Assembly (NCBI RefSeq): GCF_003345525.1
Contig: NZ_QQNH01000002.1
Location: 218,374 to 282,373 of the forward strand
Direction of reading: 5' to 3'
DNA length: 64,000 nt
Source of the DNA: Pelagibacterium lacus
GTDB lineage: Bacteria > Pseudomonadota > Alphaproteobacteria > Rhizobiales > Devosiaceae
The first letter of the stretch is position 1. Each line of letters starts with the position of its first letter. The notes below the pieces were generated by a model. That model saw nothing but the letters and a program-made list of their open reading frames with translations, did no database searches and had not been told where the DNA came from. Shown piece by piece: positions 26,620 through 36,061 of the stretch. The translations under genes and the position numbers were made by a program.

Positions 26620-27378
26620 ATGCCGGTTTTTCAATCCGAAGGTTTGACGCTCGCCTATGAAGTCCATGGGGAAGGGCCGCCGGTCGTCGCCGTGCACGGG
26701 TTCGGATCGAACGGGGTGGTGAACTGGGTGGCGACCGGCTGGGTCGAGGCCCTGATCGAGGCCGGCTATCAGGTGATCACGCTGGACAATCGCGGCCATG
26801 GGCAGTCGGAAAAGGTCTATGACCCGGCGCTTTACGGGGCCGAGGACATGGCGCGCGACGTCGCCAACCTCATCGACCATCTGGGTTTCGAAAAGGTGGC
26901 GCTGCTGGGCTATTCCATGGGCGCGCGGATCAGCGCCTTCGTCTGTATCCAGAACCCGGAAAAGGTCGCCTGCGCCATTTTCGGGGGGCTGGGAGCCAAT
27001 ATGCCGACCCCGACGCTGGACAGCGAGGAGATCATCGCGGCGCTCGAGGCCGACTCGCTGTCGCAGGTGACCCATCCGACCGGGCGGCAGTTCAGGATTT
27101 TTGCCGAGCACACCAAGAGCGACCTCAAGGCGCTGGCGGCGTGCATGGGCGGCTCGCGGACGCGGGTGGCGGTCGAGGACCTCAAGAGGATCGAGGTGCC
27201 GGTGCTGGTGGCGGTGGGGAGCGAGGACGTGGTGGGCGGGCCGGCCCAGCCCCTGGCCGACATGCTGCCGCGGGGAGAGGCGCTGGTGATCGCGCGGCGC
27301 GACCATATGCGGGCGACCGGCGATCCGCAGTTCAAGCGCGGCGCGCTCGCCTTTCTGGCCCGGGTTTATCCCGCCTAG
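26620..27378 (+). CDS. Alpha/beta fold hydrolase
   Basis: A 252-residue hydrolase. The oxyanion-hole motif is VAVHGFGSNG, the nucleophile elbow is LLGYSMGAR (Ser at about 98), the acid lies in VAVGSEDVVGG, and the His in IARRDHMRATGD. The ATG at 26620 is favoured because family similarity begins at MPVFQSEGLTLAYE. The substrate is unknown. It is divergent from the zinc-finger gene. Confidence 0.86.
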   Translation: MPVFQSEGLTLAYEVHGEGPPVVAVHGFGSNGVVNWVATGWVEALIEAGYQVITLDNRGHGQSEKVYDPALYGAEDMARDVANLIDHLGFEKVALLGYSMGARISAFVCIQNPEKVACAIFGGLGANMPTPTLDSEEIIAALEADSLSQVTHPTGRQFRIFAEHTKSDLKALAACMGGSRTRVAVEDLKRIEVPVLVAVGSEDVVGGPAQPLADMLPRGEALVIARRDHMRATGDPQFKRGALAFLARVYPA

Positions 27379-27483
27379 AGGCTCTGAGGCAAAAGTGAAC
27401 CAATTTCCTTCGCGGGCCTTTGTCTGAGATAGAGAATTCGCCTATATGGTGGGTTCGCGCCAATCGGTGCCAAGGAGACGACC

Positions 27484-28305
27484 ATGTCGAGCAGCGTCAA
27501 GACGTCCGCCAACCTCAAGACCGTCGATCCCGTCTGGGATGCGATGCTGGTCGAGGCGCGCGGCATCTGCGACGCGGAACCCTCGCTGACCGCGATGGTG
27601 GTGTCGAGCGTTCTCAACCATGGCGGGTTCGAATCGGCGCTGGCCCATCGGCTGGCGGCGCGGCTCGATCATTCCGACGTGCCGGCCGACCTCATCCGCC
27701 AGGCCTTCGAGGACGTGCTCATCGATGCGCCCGAGATCGGGGCCGCGGCGCGGGCCGACCTCGCCGCGACGCTGGAGCGCGATCCGGCCTGCCATCGGGC
27801 CATCGACCCGTTCCTGTTCTTCAAGGGCTATCAGGCCATCCAGACGCACCGCTTCGCGCATGCCTTGTGGCGGAGCGGGCGGCGGGACCTCGCCTATTAC
27901 CTCCAGAGCCGGTCGAGCCAGGTGTTCCAGGTGGATATCCATCCGGCGGCGCGGATCGGCAAGGGCATCATGCTCGATCACGCCACGGGGTTCGTGGTGG
28001 GCGAGACGGCGGTGATCGGCGACCATGTGTCGATCCTGCACGATGTGACGCTGGGCGGCACGGGCAAGGCCGACGAGGATCGCCACCCCAAGATCGGCAA
28101 TGGCGTGCTGCTGGGCGCCGGCGCCAAGATCCTGGGCAATATCAGGGTCGGGGACTGCTCGCGCGTGGCGGCGGGCTCGGTGGTGCTCAAGGAAGTGCCC
28201 GAGCGCACCACGGTGGCCGGCGTGCCCGCCAAGGTGGTGGGAGAGGCCGGATGCAGCCAGCCGGCCACGGTGATGGACCAGATCGTCATGGTGCCGCGCG
28301 ATTGA
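27484..28305 (+). CDS. cysE: Serine O-acetyltransferase
   Basis: A 273-residue enzyme making O-acetylserine for cysteine synthesis. The N-terminal helical SATase domain (DPVWDAMLVEAR, SVLNHGGFESALAHRLA) is followed by a left-handed beta-helix of hexapeptide repeats with the active-site HDVTLGGTGK and DIHPAARIGKGIMLDHATG. An AAGGAGA ribosome site precedes the ATG. Feedback control by cysteine is known for the family. Confidence 0.95.
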   Translation: MSSSVKTSANLKTVDPVWDAMLVEARGICDAEPSLTAMVVSSVLNHGGFESALAHRLAARLDHSDVPADLIRQAFEDVLIDAPEIGAAARADLAATLERDPACHRAIDPFLFFKGYQAIQTHRFAHALWRSGRRDLAYYLQSRSSQVFQVDIHPAARIGKGIMLDHATGFVVGETAVIGDHVSILHDVTLGGTGKADEDRHPKIGNGVLLGAGAKILGNIRVGDCSRVAAGSVVLKEVPERTTVAGVPAKVVGEAGCSQPATVMDQIVMVPRD

Positions 28306-28466
28306 TTTGCCGATCGCATGCGAGTTGCCGGGGAAAGTTTTCGGCCACCATTGCGTTATGGCTCATGATGATTACAGTCGCGCCGTTCCCAGTTCGAAAC
28401 CAGTGAGTGCGTTGGCAGGCGGCGGCCGCGTGGTGCAGCCCCTCAACCCTTCGCCCGGAGACTTTT

Positions 28467-28682
28467 GTGACCCACGACGAGATCATCAAGCTTCAGAAGT
28501 ACTTGCAGAAAAAGTTCGGCAACGCGTCGATCGACGTGCGTCCCCGCCCCAAGCAGGACGATTCCGTGGAGCTTTATCTCGGAGACGAGTTCATCGGCCT
28601 CATCTATGTCGATGACGACGAGGGCGAGCGCTCCTATATGGTGCAGATCTCGGTCCTCGATATCGACCTCGACGAGGTCTGA
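28467..28682 (+). CDS. DUF3126 family protein
   Basis: A 71-residue acidic protein beginning at GTG (28467), which has CGGAG six bases before it; an upstream in-frame ATG lacks a ribosome site. The sequence THDEIIKLQKYLQKKFGN and SVELYLGDEFIGLIY match the alphaproteobacterial DUF3126 family, which often follows cysE. Function unknown. Confidence 0.88.
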   Translation: MTHDEIIKLQKYLQKKFGNASIDVRPRPKQDDSVELYLGDEFIGLIYVDDDEGERSYMVQISVLDIDLDEV

Positions 28683-28688
28683 GCCTTT

Positions 28689-29381
28689 TTAAAGCCGCAG
28701 GGTGGCGAGGGCGTCCTCGATGACCCTGTCGAACGCGCGCCATTCGGCCAGGGCCGAGGGCGCGAAGCTGACGATCGCCGAATTGCGGTCCGCGAGGCTC
28801 ATGACACGCAGGCAGGTGCGCTCGTCGGGGCGCATCTCCACCGGGGTCATGCATTTGGCGACGAAGGGATTGGCGCTCAGGGGGTCGTACCAGACGGTTT
28901 CCCCGCGCGTTCCGGCGTCGAAATCGAGCGGCTTGCCCACGAGCCCCGGCACGCCCGACAATTGCTCTTCCGAGAACTGGTGCAGATAGACGCTGTCGAG
29001 CAGGGCGGCGCTGGTGCGCACGCGTCCGCGCGGCATCAGGGTGATGTCGACATCGCTCAACCGGCCATCGGGCCCGAGCGGCAGGGCGAGGGAAAGATCG
29101 ACGCGCTCGGCAAAGCCGTCGCGGCGCTGGGCCGGATCGACCATGATCCCGGCCGGCATGGCGTAGCGCTGGGCGCCGATCACCACCTGATGAATCGCGG
29201 CCAGCCCCGGGGCGACGGCGCTGGTGGCAAGGCCGGAAAAATATCCCTTGAGCATATGGATGGCGCCAAGCCCGAGAAGGGCGGCGATGAGCAGGCTTGC
29301 CGCGAGCCCATAGAGAACCGCGCCCGGGGAGAGGGGGGCATCGGCGGGGCGGCGCAGGGGAAGGCTGTTCAAATTAACCAT
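28689..29381 (-). CDS. Uncharacterised membrane-anchored protein
   Basis: A 230-residue protein with one transmembrane segment (about residues 23-46, LYGLAASLLIAALLGLGAIH) and a periplasmic C-terminal domain with two cysteines (AKCMTP, RTCLRV). I do not recognise a family. It is convergent with DUF3126 and divergent from the small membrane gene at 29460. Confidence 0.7.
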   Translation of the reverse strand: MVNLNSLPLRRPADAPLSPGAVLYGLAASLLIAALLGLGAIHMLKGYFSGLATSAVAPGLAAIHQVVIGAQRYAMPAGIMVDPAQRRDGFAERVDLSLALPLGPDGRLSDVDITLMPRGRVRTSAALLDSVYLHQFSEEQLSGVPGLVGKPLDFDAGTRGETVWYDPLSANPFVAKCMTPVEMRPDERTCLRVMSLADRNSAIVSFAPSALAEWRAFDRVIEDALATLRL

Positions 29382-29459
29382 AGAAAAATCCGGGCCATGA
29401 CAGCGAGTTTGGCCTCGATTATGTTTAACAAAACGTAAACGCGAATGGGAGATTTGCGT

Positions 29460-29783
29460 GTGACCCAGTTTCTGCTGGCGCTGTTCCTGATCGGAATCGG
29501 TCTGAGCGTGGCCGGAACCGGCACGCATCTCTACCAGCAACTGGCCCGCAAGGTGGCCGGGCTGCGGGTCGAGGGCAGCAACGGGCTGGAAAATATCGTC
29601 AGCCTGTTCGTGGTCTTTATTTGCGGACCCTATCTGATGCTGCGGCTGGGCATGCAGTCGGACAGCAGCGGGCGCGTTTCGACGCTCAATATCCTGCTGG
29701 CGGCCACCATCGCCTTCGGCTGGAGCTTCGTCACCGGGCTGATGTTCGTGGGCACCTATATCTCGGTGACGCAACTCGCCTGA
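29460..29783 (+). CDS. Small integral membrane protein (DUF6949-like)
   Basis: About 107 residues with three predicted transmembrane helices (QFLLALFLIGIGLSVAG; IVSLFVVFICGPYLML; ILLAATIAFGWSFVTGLM). Start taken as GTG at 29460 with GGGAG eight bases upstream; an ATG at 29445 overlaps that ribosome site. It resembles short rhizobial membrane proteins of unknown function. Confidence 0.7.
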   Translation: MTQFLLALFLIGIGLSVAGTGTHLYQQLARKVAGLRVEGSNGLENIVSLFVVFICGPYLMLRLGMQSDSSGRVSTLNILLAATIAFGWSFVTGLMFVGTYISVTQLA

Positions 29784-29791
29784 GGGACGGC

Positions 29792-29831
29792 AAAAAAAGG
29801 GCCGGCTTCCTGTCGGGGAGCGCCGGCCCTT
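29792..29831. terminator. Bidirectional terminator hairpin
   Basis: A 10-bp stem AAGGGCCGGC (29797-29806) with its complement (29822-29831). On the minus strand it is followed by seven T residues, a canonical intrinsic terminator for the BTLCP gene; on the plus strand it is followed by CGAGTTTTC. Confidence 0.85.
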
Positions 29832-29869
29832 CGAGTTTTCGCCTGTCGGGGCGATCCAGTGAGTTCTGC

Positions 29870-30499
29870 TTAATATCCGGCCGTGGCGGTGACGATGCCG
29901 TCGCGGGCGTCAAGGATATCGACCCATTGGCCAGCATGGGCCTGGGACTGGCGCTTGAGGAAGGTGTAGGGCGTATCGGTCCACAGCTTGATCAGGCCTT
30001 CCTGATTGTCGAGAACCAGGTCGCCGCGATCGGTGCGGACCATGAGCACGGCGTGCCCTTCGCCATTGGGCTGCCTGACCACGGCGATCAGCAGGTTGGC
30101 GGGATTCCAGCCGCGCTCGATGAGGGTGGCGCGCTTGCCGAGGGCGAAATCCTCGCAATCGCCATAGCCGGAGGTGGGATAGGTCCAGAATTCCTCCGTG
30201 CCATAGAGATCGGCGTCGCTCATGGCGGTGACGGTGGTGTTGTAGTGGTTGTTGACCTGCTGCAACTCGGTCCACAGCGCGTCGGTCAGGGCGACCGGGG
30301 CGGCGGGCGCCATGGGCAGGCACTCATAAGGGCGCTGGGCGCAGAATTCGGCGTGGCCGACCGGAATAGAGGTCAGGTCCGCCGTCGACGCGAAGGCCGG
30401 ATGCAGGCTGGCCACCTGCTGGGCCGCGGCGGGCGCCATGGCGGCGGTGGATGCGATGAGGGCGACAAGGCCCGAAACAAGGATCGATGTGGTTTTCAT
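29870..30499 (-). CDS. Transglutaminase-like cysteine peptidase, BTLCP family
   Basis: A 209-residue exported protein: signal peptide to about residue 26 (APAAAQQ), then a transglutaminase-like fold with the catalytic Cys in GYGDCEDFALGKR, the His in GEGHAVLMVRT and the Asp in GDLVLDNQ. BTLCP proteins are periplasmic peptidases of proteobacteria; LapG, which cuts adhesins, belongs to the same superfamily. The start at 30499 follows a GGGGAG ribosome site that is buried in a 10-bp hairpin, so translation may be regulated. Confidence 0.9.
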   Translation of the reverse strand: MKTTSILVSGLVALIASTAAMAPAAAQQVASLHPAFASTADLTSIPVGHAEFCAQRPYECLPMAPAAPVALTDALWTELQQVNNHYNTTVTAMSDADLYGTEEFWTYPTSGYGDCEDFALGKRATLIERGWNPANLLIAVVRQPNGEGHAVLMVRTDRGDLVLDNQEGLIKLWTDTPYTFLKRQSQAHAGQWVDILDARDGIVTATAGY

Positions 30500-30502
30500 T
30501 TT

Positions 30503-30527
30503 CGTGATCTCCCCGACGGAGATCACG
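30503..30527 (-). promoter_or_regulatory. Hairpin sequestering the ribosome site of the BTLCP gene
   Basis: Perfect 10-bp arms CGTGATCTCC and GGAGATCACG around a five-base loop. On the transcript (minus strand) the 3' arm contains the GGAG Shine-Dalgarno sequence and ends three bases before the AUG. Translation would need the stem to open, by temperature, a protein or a small RNA. The fold is seen directly; the control is inferred. Confidence 0.6.
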
Positions 30528-30627
30528 ATAGAGATGGCCGATTTCGCCGATCCGAAAACTGCAACGCAGTTTTTAGACGTGTTTTATCGGCTTGTTTTAC
30601 AGCCTGTTAGGCATGCGCCTTGGTGGA

Positions 30628-31089
30628 TTAACGTCTAGCATAGAAGGCATTGCCGCCGGCGACCAGCACGTAGTGCATGTTGCGATAGGGAAAGCTCAGC
30701 CCGGCGGTGTGGAAATACATGGCGTCCTGCACGCCGGGATGGCGTTCGCCGCGCAGGACCCGCTGGGCCATTTGCGAGGCGAGCTGCAGGCTGCGCGGCT
30801 CGGTCATCTTGCGGGTGAGCACGCCCGAGGCGAACTGGTTCTTCTGCCCGACCACCGAGCAAACATCGCTGGGGAAATGATGCGAGCCGACGCGGTTCAT
30901 TACTACGGTGCCGACCGCCAGCATGCCGTCCGGGCTGGAGCGGTTGGATTCGAAATACATGACCCGGGTCATGCATTCATGGGGATTGCGGGCTCCGAAC
31001 AACCCGCCGAACAGCGATGTACACCCGGAAAGGGTGGAGAGGGCGGCAAGGCTGAGGGCGACGGCCGCAGCCTTTTTTCTGATACGCAT
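30628..31089 (-). CDS. SleB-like cell wall hydrolase lipoprotein
   Basis: A 153-residue Hydrolase_2 (SleB) family protein with a lipoprotein signal (lipobox LSGC, Cys23). The domain contains the catalytic glutamate region MTRVMYFESNRSSPDGMLAV and VMNRVGSHHFPSDVCSVV, ending with a Tyr-rich MHYVLVAGGNAFYARR. It likely cleaves peptidoglycan glycan strands (muramidase or glucosaminidase). Start at MRIRKK (31089). Confidence 0.87.
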   Translation of the reverse strand: MRIRKKAAAVALSLAALSTLSGCTSLFGGLFGARNPHECMTRVMYFESNRSSPDGMLAVGTVVMNRVGSHHFPSDVCSVVGQKNQFASGVLTRKMTEPRSLQLASQMAQRVLRGERHPGVQDAMYFHTAGLSFPYRNMHYVLVAGGNAFYARR

Positions 31090-31254
31090 GACTTTCACCA
31101 TCCAGGATACGCGGCTGGCTGCGCTGTCCGACCCCGCCCCCTAGCGGCCGTGCTTCGCGCGACTGGGCGCAGCATACCGCCCCTGGAGTTAAGGATCGGT
31201 TCACCACGCGGAGAAAGGCGAATCTGATAGGGTCGGCCAACAGGGAGGATCGAC

Positions 31255-32058
31255 ATGACCCCAACCGCTTCGCCTTATCTGCGCGCCGGCCTTGTGTGGC
31301 TGGCCATGATCGCGATCTGGCTGGCGCTGGGAGCGGCCTTGAGCACCCCGGAGGGTTATAGTCTGGGCAGCCATATCTGGCGCGCCGTGCTGGCCACGGC
31401 CATCGCGGTGCCGATGGTGGTGGCGGCGCGGCGGCTGATCGACCGGGAGAGCGTTGCCAGCCTCGGCCTCGCCTTCGACGCGGACGCCGTGAGGCAGGTG
31501 CTGATCGGGGCAGCGGGCTTTCTCATCCCGGCGGCGCTGGGGTTCGCGGTGGTCATCGGCATGGGCTGGGCCACCATCACCCCCACGGCGTCGATCATGG
31601 ACATCCTGGGGTTCGTTCCGCTGTTGATCGTGCTGGTCTTTCTCTACGAGGCCCTGCCGGAGGAACTGGCCTTTCGCGGCTATATCCAGACCAATCTCGA
31701 AGCGGGCATGGGGCATTGGCCGGCGATCTTCGCGCAGGCGGCGCTGTTTGCGCTGTGGGGCGCCGTGCTGTGGTCGGTCTTCTCGGCCGCCTTCGCCACC
31801 GACCGGCTGGTGATGTTCTTTTTCGTGGCGCTGGTGCTGGGGATCGTCCGGGGCATGACGGGATCGGTGTGGACGACGATCGGGCTGCATGTGGGCTTCC
31901 AGACCGTCGCGCAATTGCTGCTCAACACCCAGCGCGGGCATTTCGCGGTGGAGGGGGTCGAGACGATGCAACTGGTGGCGCTGGGCGTGGTGCCGTTTTC
32001 GCTCGCGGCGCTGGTGGTGCAGTGGCTGGGCGGGGCGAAACGAGCGGCGGTCAGTTGA
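31255..32058 (+). CDS. CPBP family intramembrane metalloprotease
   Basis: A 267-residue membrane protein with about eight helices. The CPBP (Abi/CaaX-type) motif EExxxR appears as PEELAFRGYIQ and the second motif as FALWGAVL, with a late His (TTIGLHVGFQ). Bacterial members are putative prenyl-protein or bacteriocin-immunity proteases; the substrate is unknown. It overlaps the 3' end of the convergent PilZ gene by eight bases. Confidence 0.82.
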   Translation: MTPTASPYLRAGLVWLAMIAIWLALGAALSTPEGYSLGSHIWRAVLATAIAVPMVVAARRLIDRESVASLGLAFDADAVRQVLIGAAGFLIPAALGFAVVIGMGWATITPTASIMDILGFVPLLIVLVFLYEALPEELAFRGYIQTNLEAGMGHWPAIFAQAALFALWGAVLWSVFSAAFATDRLVMFFFVALVLGIVRGMTGSVWTTIGLHVGFQTVAQLLLNTQRGHFAVEGVETMQLVALGVVPFSLAALVVQWLGGAKRAAVS

Positions 32059-32680
32059 CCCGCAGGTTCTGCTGCACGACGGTCAGCATTTCCTGCACCG
32101 AAGCGAATTCCACGGCGATGCCGTCGGAGAAATGGCGCACGACGCGGGCGCGCATGCGGCCCAGGGTGATCGGCGTGCCCAGAGCCGGGCGCACCTCGAT
32201 CTCGACGGCAGCGCCGGACAGCGAGATGTCGGTGATCTTGCAATTGTAGCGCCGGCCATCCTCGAGCCGGATCGAGGAATGGCGGATATCGGGCACGACG
32301 CGCTCATGCCGCCGGTCCTCGGGCAGGTTGAGCAGGTCCTTGTTGGCCAGCCAGGTGAGCTGGGCGGCCAGCTTGTCGCGCTTGCGAGGGGAGGCGACGA
32401 GGTCCATGCGGAACCCGCCATCCTTCTGTTCGAGGATGGTGCCCTCGACGCGCCCCAGGTGATCGAGATAGATGATGATCTTCTCGCCCACCCGGCCGCT
32501 GACCGGGGCGATGACATAGGCATCGCCGGGGGACATCTCGATGATCTGGCAGGGGAATTCGCGGCGGTCGGCCAGCATGTAGCGGCCGAGGATCGAAACC
32601 CTCACACCCTGGAATCGGCCCTCGTCATCGCCCAGGGCAGGCGACGCGATTTTCCCGATGACCGAATCATTGATGAGCAT
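32051..32680 (-). CDS. Tandem PilZ domain protein
   Basis: About 209 residues with two PilZ modules. The first begins near LGRYMLADRREFPCQI and is degenerate. The second has the c-di-GMP motifs EDRRHERVVP (RxxxR-like) and DISLSGAAVEI (DxSxxG). It probably responds to cyclic di-GMP. The ATG at 32680 is chosen; the longer frame to 32713 would need a TTG. It shares a strand and neighbourhood with the PAS_5 gene. Confidence 0.85.
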   Translation of the reverse strand: MLINDSVIGKIASPALGDDEGRFQGVRVSILGRYMLADRREFPCQIIEMSPGDAYVIAPVSGRVGEKIIIYLDHLGRVEGTILEQKDGGFRMDLVASPRKRDKLAAQLTWLANKDLLNLPEDRRHERVVPDIRHSSIRLEDGRRYNCKITDISLSGAAVEIEVRPALGTPITLGRMRARVVRHFSDGIAVEFASVQEMLTVVQQNLRVN

Positions 32681-32783
32681 GAACCCCGCCTGCTTTCCAT
32701 CCCATGACGTCAAGCCAGCTTATGTCCGCTAGCGTTAACGGAGGGTAAGGGCAGGGGCAAACCTTTGGCGAAAAGGCGGTGTT

Positions 32784-33446
32784 TCAGGCCTTGCCGCCGT
32801 CGATGACCGAAAGATGGGCGTAGCGGCGGGCCGAATTGCCGCTGACCGTGGCGGGAACCCCCATGCCCGAATCATTCATGGCGGCGGCGATCTCGTCCAT
32901 CATGGCGGTGGCATAGCCCTGCGGGGAGACCGTGTCGCGATCGTCGGGCCAGATGAGCCGCAATCCGGTGATGCGCTGCTCCATGATGGGGTGGATGCCC
33001 AGCCAATAGGGGGTATCGAGCGCGGATAGCCCGCCCATCATGCGCGAGGTAGTGACGCCGTTGTGGCGCAGCGGAAAGAGGGCCAGCTCGAAGCTGAGCC
33101 TTTCGCCGCGCTCGGTGCGGCCCTCGAAGGTGACGAGGGCGACGGCGTGGTCCTCGGTGACGGCGCGCATCAGGGTTTCGAGCGCGTCATGGTCGCGCGG
33201 CGACCACAGGGAGGAAAAGCGCCGTGCCTTGAGCTCGCGGCAATAGGCGGCGCAGATATGGGAGCCGGCGAGGCGGAAATCGAATTCGAGCCCATCGCGC
33301 GATTCGAGGATGAAGGTATGGGCCAGGGCTTCCCTTATCCGCGTCGGGTCGATATCCCTGCGCTCCGGGGTTGAACGGGCGCCGCGGATCTCGTTCCAAT
33401 ACGAATAGAGCGTCCTGGTGCTGCGCTGTTGCATTTTGCCTGCCAT
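32784..33446 (-). CDS. PAS_5-domain protein
   Basis: A 220-residue cytoplasmic protein with a PAS-like fold of the alphaproteobacterial PAS_5 family: YSYWNEIRG at the start, TFILESRDGLEFDFRLAGSHICAAYCREL and the strand GERLSFELALFPL (quoted in pieces). It has no output domain. Such proteins are often near PilZ genes, as here. An alternative ATG is at 33434. Confidence 0.75.
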   Translation of the reverse strand: MAGKMQQRSTRTLYSYWNEIRGARSTPERRDIDPTRIREALAHTFILESRDGLEFDFRLAGSHICAAYCRELKARRFSSLWSPRDHDALETLMRAVTEDHAVALVTFEGRTERGERLSFELALFPLRHNGVTTSRMMGGLSALDTPYWLGIHPIMEQRITGLRLIWPDDRDTVSPQGYATAMMDEIAAAMNDSGMGVPATVSGNSARRYAHLSVIDGGKA

Positions 33447-33611
33447 ATCCTCAACTGGGCCGCGCCGATGGGTCTTCGCGGTACAACGCAACAGTGCCAA
33501 AATCGCTGCGCGAAATCGCGCTTAAACAATCATTAAGGTTAATTTCCACGGCCCCGGTGTGGATAAGCGAGCCAGCCTGCGCTATGTCGCTGAGAACTAA
33601 AGGATAAACCG

Positions 33612-34352
33612 ATGACAGAGCCTTCCGGGCAGCCAGGCGAAGACCAGCGGCAACCCATATTCAACCTGCCTGGATCAATCACGGTGTTGATCGGCGTGCT
33701 GTGGGCCGTGCATGTGGCCGCGAGCCTCGCCCTCGACCAGTACGGGCTGGGCAATCTGCGGATCTGGTTCGGCTTCATTCCCGATCGTTTCGTCGCCGCC
33801 AGCCAATGGCCGGGCGGGGCCTGGCCGCTGCTGTGGTCGGGGTTCACGCATGCGTTTCTCCATGTCGACTACACGCATCTGATCTTCAATTCCGCCTGGT
33901 TGGCGATTTTCGGCACGCCGGTGGCGCGGCGCTATGGAGCGGGGGGATTGCTGATCGTCTTTCTCCTCGGCGCGCTGGCCGGGGCCTTGGTGCAGGCGGC
34001 GGTGACGGTGCTGATCGTGCCGCAATTCGCGGTGCTGATCGGGGCCTCGGGCGGGGTCTCGGCGCTGACCGGGGCGGCGATGCGATTCATCTTCGAGCCG
34101 GTCGTGGTGGGGCGCCATCCCGAGACCGGCGAGATCGTGCCGCTGGGCCGCCGGACGGCGTCTCTCGGCGGGGTGTTCGCCAATGGGCGCACGCGGACCT
34201 TCATCCTGTTCTGGATGGGAATCAACGTCGTGATCGGGCTGGCGCCCATGGTGACGGGCAGCAATATCGCCATTGCCTGGGAAGCCCATATCGGGGGATT
34301 CGTGCTGGGGCTGTTGCTGCCCTCGCTGCTCGACGCCCGGCGACGCCGCTAG
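33612..34352 (+). CDS. Rhomboid family intramembrane serine protease
   Basis: A 246-residue protein with six or seven helices. The catalytic serine is in GASGGVSAL (TM4) and the histidine in WEAHIGGFVLG (TM6); HLIFNSAWLAIFG on the L1 side is typical. The length and membrane layout fit bacterial rhomboids. The substrate is unknown. The stop is four bases from that of the convergent hisI. Confidence 0.9.
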   Translation: MTEPSGQPGEDQRQPIFNLPGSITVLIGVLWAVHVAASLALDQYGLGNLRIWFGFIPDRFVAASQWPGGAWPLLWSGFTHAFLHVDYTHLIFNSAWLAIFGTPVARRYGAGGLLIVFLLGALAGALVQAAVTVLIVPQFAVLIGASGGVSALTGAAMRFIFEPVVVGRHPETGEIVPLGRRTASLGGVFANGRTRTFILFWMGINVVIGLAPMVTGSNIAIAWEAHIGGFVLGLLLPSLLDARRRR

Positions 34353-34356
34353 AATT

Positions 34357-34806
34357 TTATTTGGAGTAGACGGTCGCGGGATCGAAGAGGCGGGGCGTGC
34401 CGGAATCTTCCAGCCGGGCCTCGCCATCGACGAGGACGATGCGGCGGTAAAAGCAGCTCTTGCGGCCGGTGTGGCAGGCGGCGCCATGGCCTTGCTGGTT
34501 GACGACGAGGACGATGGCGTCCTGGTCGCAATCGGTGCGCAGCTCGACCACCTGCTGCAATTCCCCGGAGCTTTCGCCCTTCTTCCACAGGGTGCCGCGG
34601 GAGCGCGACCAATAGGTGGCATAGCCCGAGCGCAGCGTCTCGGCGATGGCCTCGGCATTCATATGCGCGACCATGAGCACGTCATTGCTGCCCGCCTCGA
34701 GGGTGATGGCGGTGACCAGCCCATTGGCGTCGAAACGGGGCGCGAAGACCGCGCCCGATTCGAGCTCGGCCTTGTCCAGCGATTGCGGATCGGCGAAGCG
34801 GGTCAT
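34357..34806 (-). CDS. hisI: Phosphoribosyl-AMP cyclohydrolase
   Basis: A 149-residue monofunctional HisI for the third step of histidine synthesis. It has [17 protein letters not shown], then the metal ligands [12 protein letters not shown] and [14 protein letters not shown]. There is no HisE fusion, as usual in alphaproteobacteria. It ends ten bases after folE's upstream neighbour order: folE stops at 34817 on the same strand, so folE-hisI is a likely operon. Confidence 0.95.
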   Translation of the reverse strand: MTRFADPQSLDKAELESGAVFAPRFDANGLVTAITLEAGSNDVLMVAHMNAEAIAETLRSGYATYWSRSRGTLWKKGESSGELQQVVELRTDCDQDAIVLVVNQQGHGAACHTGRKSCFYRRIVLVDGEARLEDSGTPRLFDPATVYSK

Positions 34807-34816
34807 GGGGCGGGAC

Positions 34817-35446
34817 TCAGCGTCCGGCGCGGACGAGGGCGAAAAAGCGGTCCTGCTCCTGGCGGTCCTCGGCGAAGACCCCGGTGAAGCGGTGGGTGAT
34901 GGTGGACGAGCCGTGCTTGCGCACCCCGCGCATGGACATGCACATGTGCTCGGCCTCGAGCATCACCGCCGCGCCGCGCGGATTGATCGCCTCGTTGACC
35001 GATTCGATGATCTGGGCGGTGAGGTTTTCCTGGGTCTGCAGGCGGCGGGCGAACACGTCTGTCACCCGGGCGAGCTTGGACAGGCCGACCACGCCGTCAT
35101 GGGGCAGATAGGCGATATGGGCCTTGCCTATGAACGGCACCATGTGGTGCTCGCAATGGGAATTGAACGGGATGTCGCGGACCAGCACGATATCGTCATA
35201 GCCGCCGACTTCCGAGAAGGTGGTCTCGAGGATCTTGCCCGCGTCTTCATCATAGCCGGCGTAGAATTCGCGATAGGCGTCGGCCACGCGGCGGGGCGTG
35301 TCGAGCAGGCCCTCGCGGTCGGGATCGTCGCCGGCCCATGCGATGAGCGTGCGCACGGCGGCCTCGGCCTCGGCGCGCGACGGACGATCGATGACGCGAT
35401 CGAGCGCGGTCGGGGTGGCGGTTTTTGGCTTGACGTTGATGTCCAT
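34817..35446 (-). CDS. folE: GTP cyclohydrolase I
   Basis: A 209-residue enzyme that makes dihydroneopterin triphosphate, first step of folate synthesis. The zinc ligands are in [11 protein letters not shown] and [30 protein letters not shown] is the family signature (given as SKLARVTD and RLQTQENL). The ATG at 35446 is used. Type IA enzyme of normal length. It is upstream of hisI with a 10-bp gap. Confidence 0.95.
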   Translation of the reverse strand: MDINVKPKTATPTALDRVIDRPSRAEAEAAVRTLIAWAGDDPDREGLLDTPRRVADAYREFYAGYDEDAGKILETTFSEVGGYDDIVLVRDIPFNSHCEHHMVPFIGKAHIAYLPHDGVVGLSKLARVTDVFARRLQTQENLTAQIIESVNEAINPRGAAVMLEAEHMCMSMRGVRKHGSSTITHRFTGVFAEDRQEQDRFFALVRAGR

Positions 35447-35632
35447 AGATAGCGATTCCCCTGGCTGCGGCGGAGACACAGGGTCCCATACGCCACAGGG
35501 TTGCGATCGGCCAATATGATTTTGCAGCCCGACGCTTGGCCCCTTATATAGGCGATAAGGGTCTTTGGACAAGAAAGCAGTTGGCAACAAATCCCGAACA
35601 ATGGGTTCGTTTGCCCTGGATAGCGGCGTAGC

Positions 35633-36061
35633 ATGGAATTTTCCGACCTTTATAGCAATCGCATCCTCGAGATCGCGGGCGCGGCGCGGCAGATGCCGCG
35701 GCTGGATGCGCCGCATGGGACGGCGCGCAAGGTTTCGCGGGTGTGCGGCTCGTCCATCACGGTGGACCTGGCGCTGGAGGACGGCCATGTCGCCGCCTAT
35801 GGCGCCGATGTGCAGGCCTGTGCGCTGGGCCAGACCAGCGCGGCGATCGTGGCCGAACATATCGTGGGGTCGACGCCCGCCGAATTGCGGGCCCTGCGCG
35901 AGGCGGTGACCGCCATGCTCAAGGCTGATGGCCCGCCCCCCCAAGGGCGCTGGGACGATCTCAAATATCTCCAGCCGGTGCGCGGCTTTCCGGCGCGCCA
36001 TGCCTCGACGCTGCTGGTCTTCGACGCGGTGGCCGAAGCGCTCGAGCGGGCCGGGGTGTGA
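35633..36061 (+). CDS. NifU/IscU-like iron-sulfur cluster scaffold protein
   Basis: A 142-residue protein. Conserved cysteines are in [12 protein letters not shown] (Cys38) and [27 protein letters not shown] closes the domain. This alphaproteobacterial branch of the IscU/NifU N-terminal family is usually beside yidD and is a cluster assembly candidate. The third IscU cysteine is replaced here (RHAS in the corresponding loop), so cluster chemistry may differ. Its TGA overlaps the yidD ATG. Confidence 0.85.
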   Translation: MEFSDLYSNRILEIAGAARQMPRLDAPHGTARKVSRVCGSSITVDLALEDGHVAAYGADVQACALGQTSAAIVAEHIVGSTPAELRALREAVTAMLKADGPPPQGRWDDLKYLQPVRGFPARHASTLLVFDAVAEALERAGV

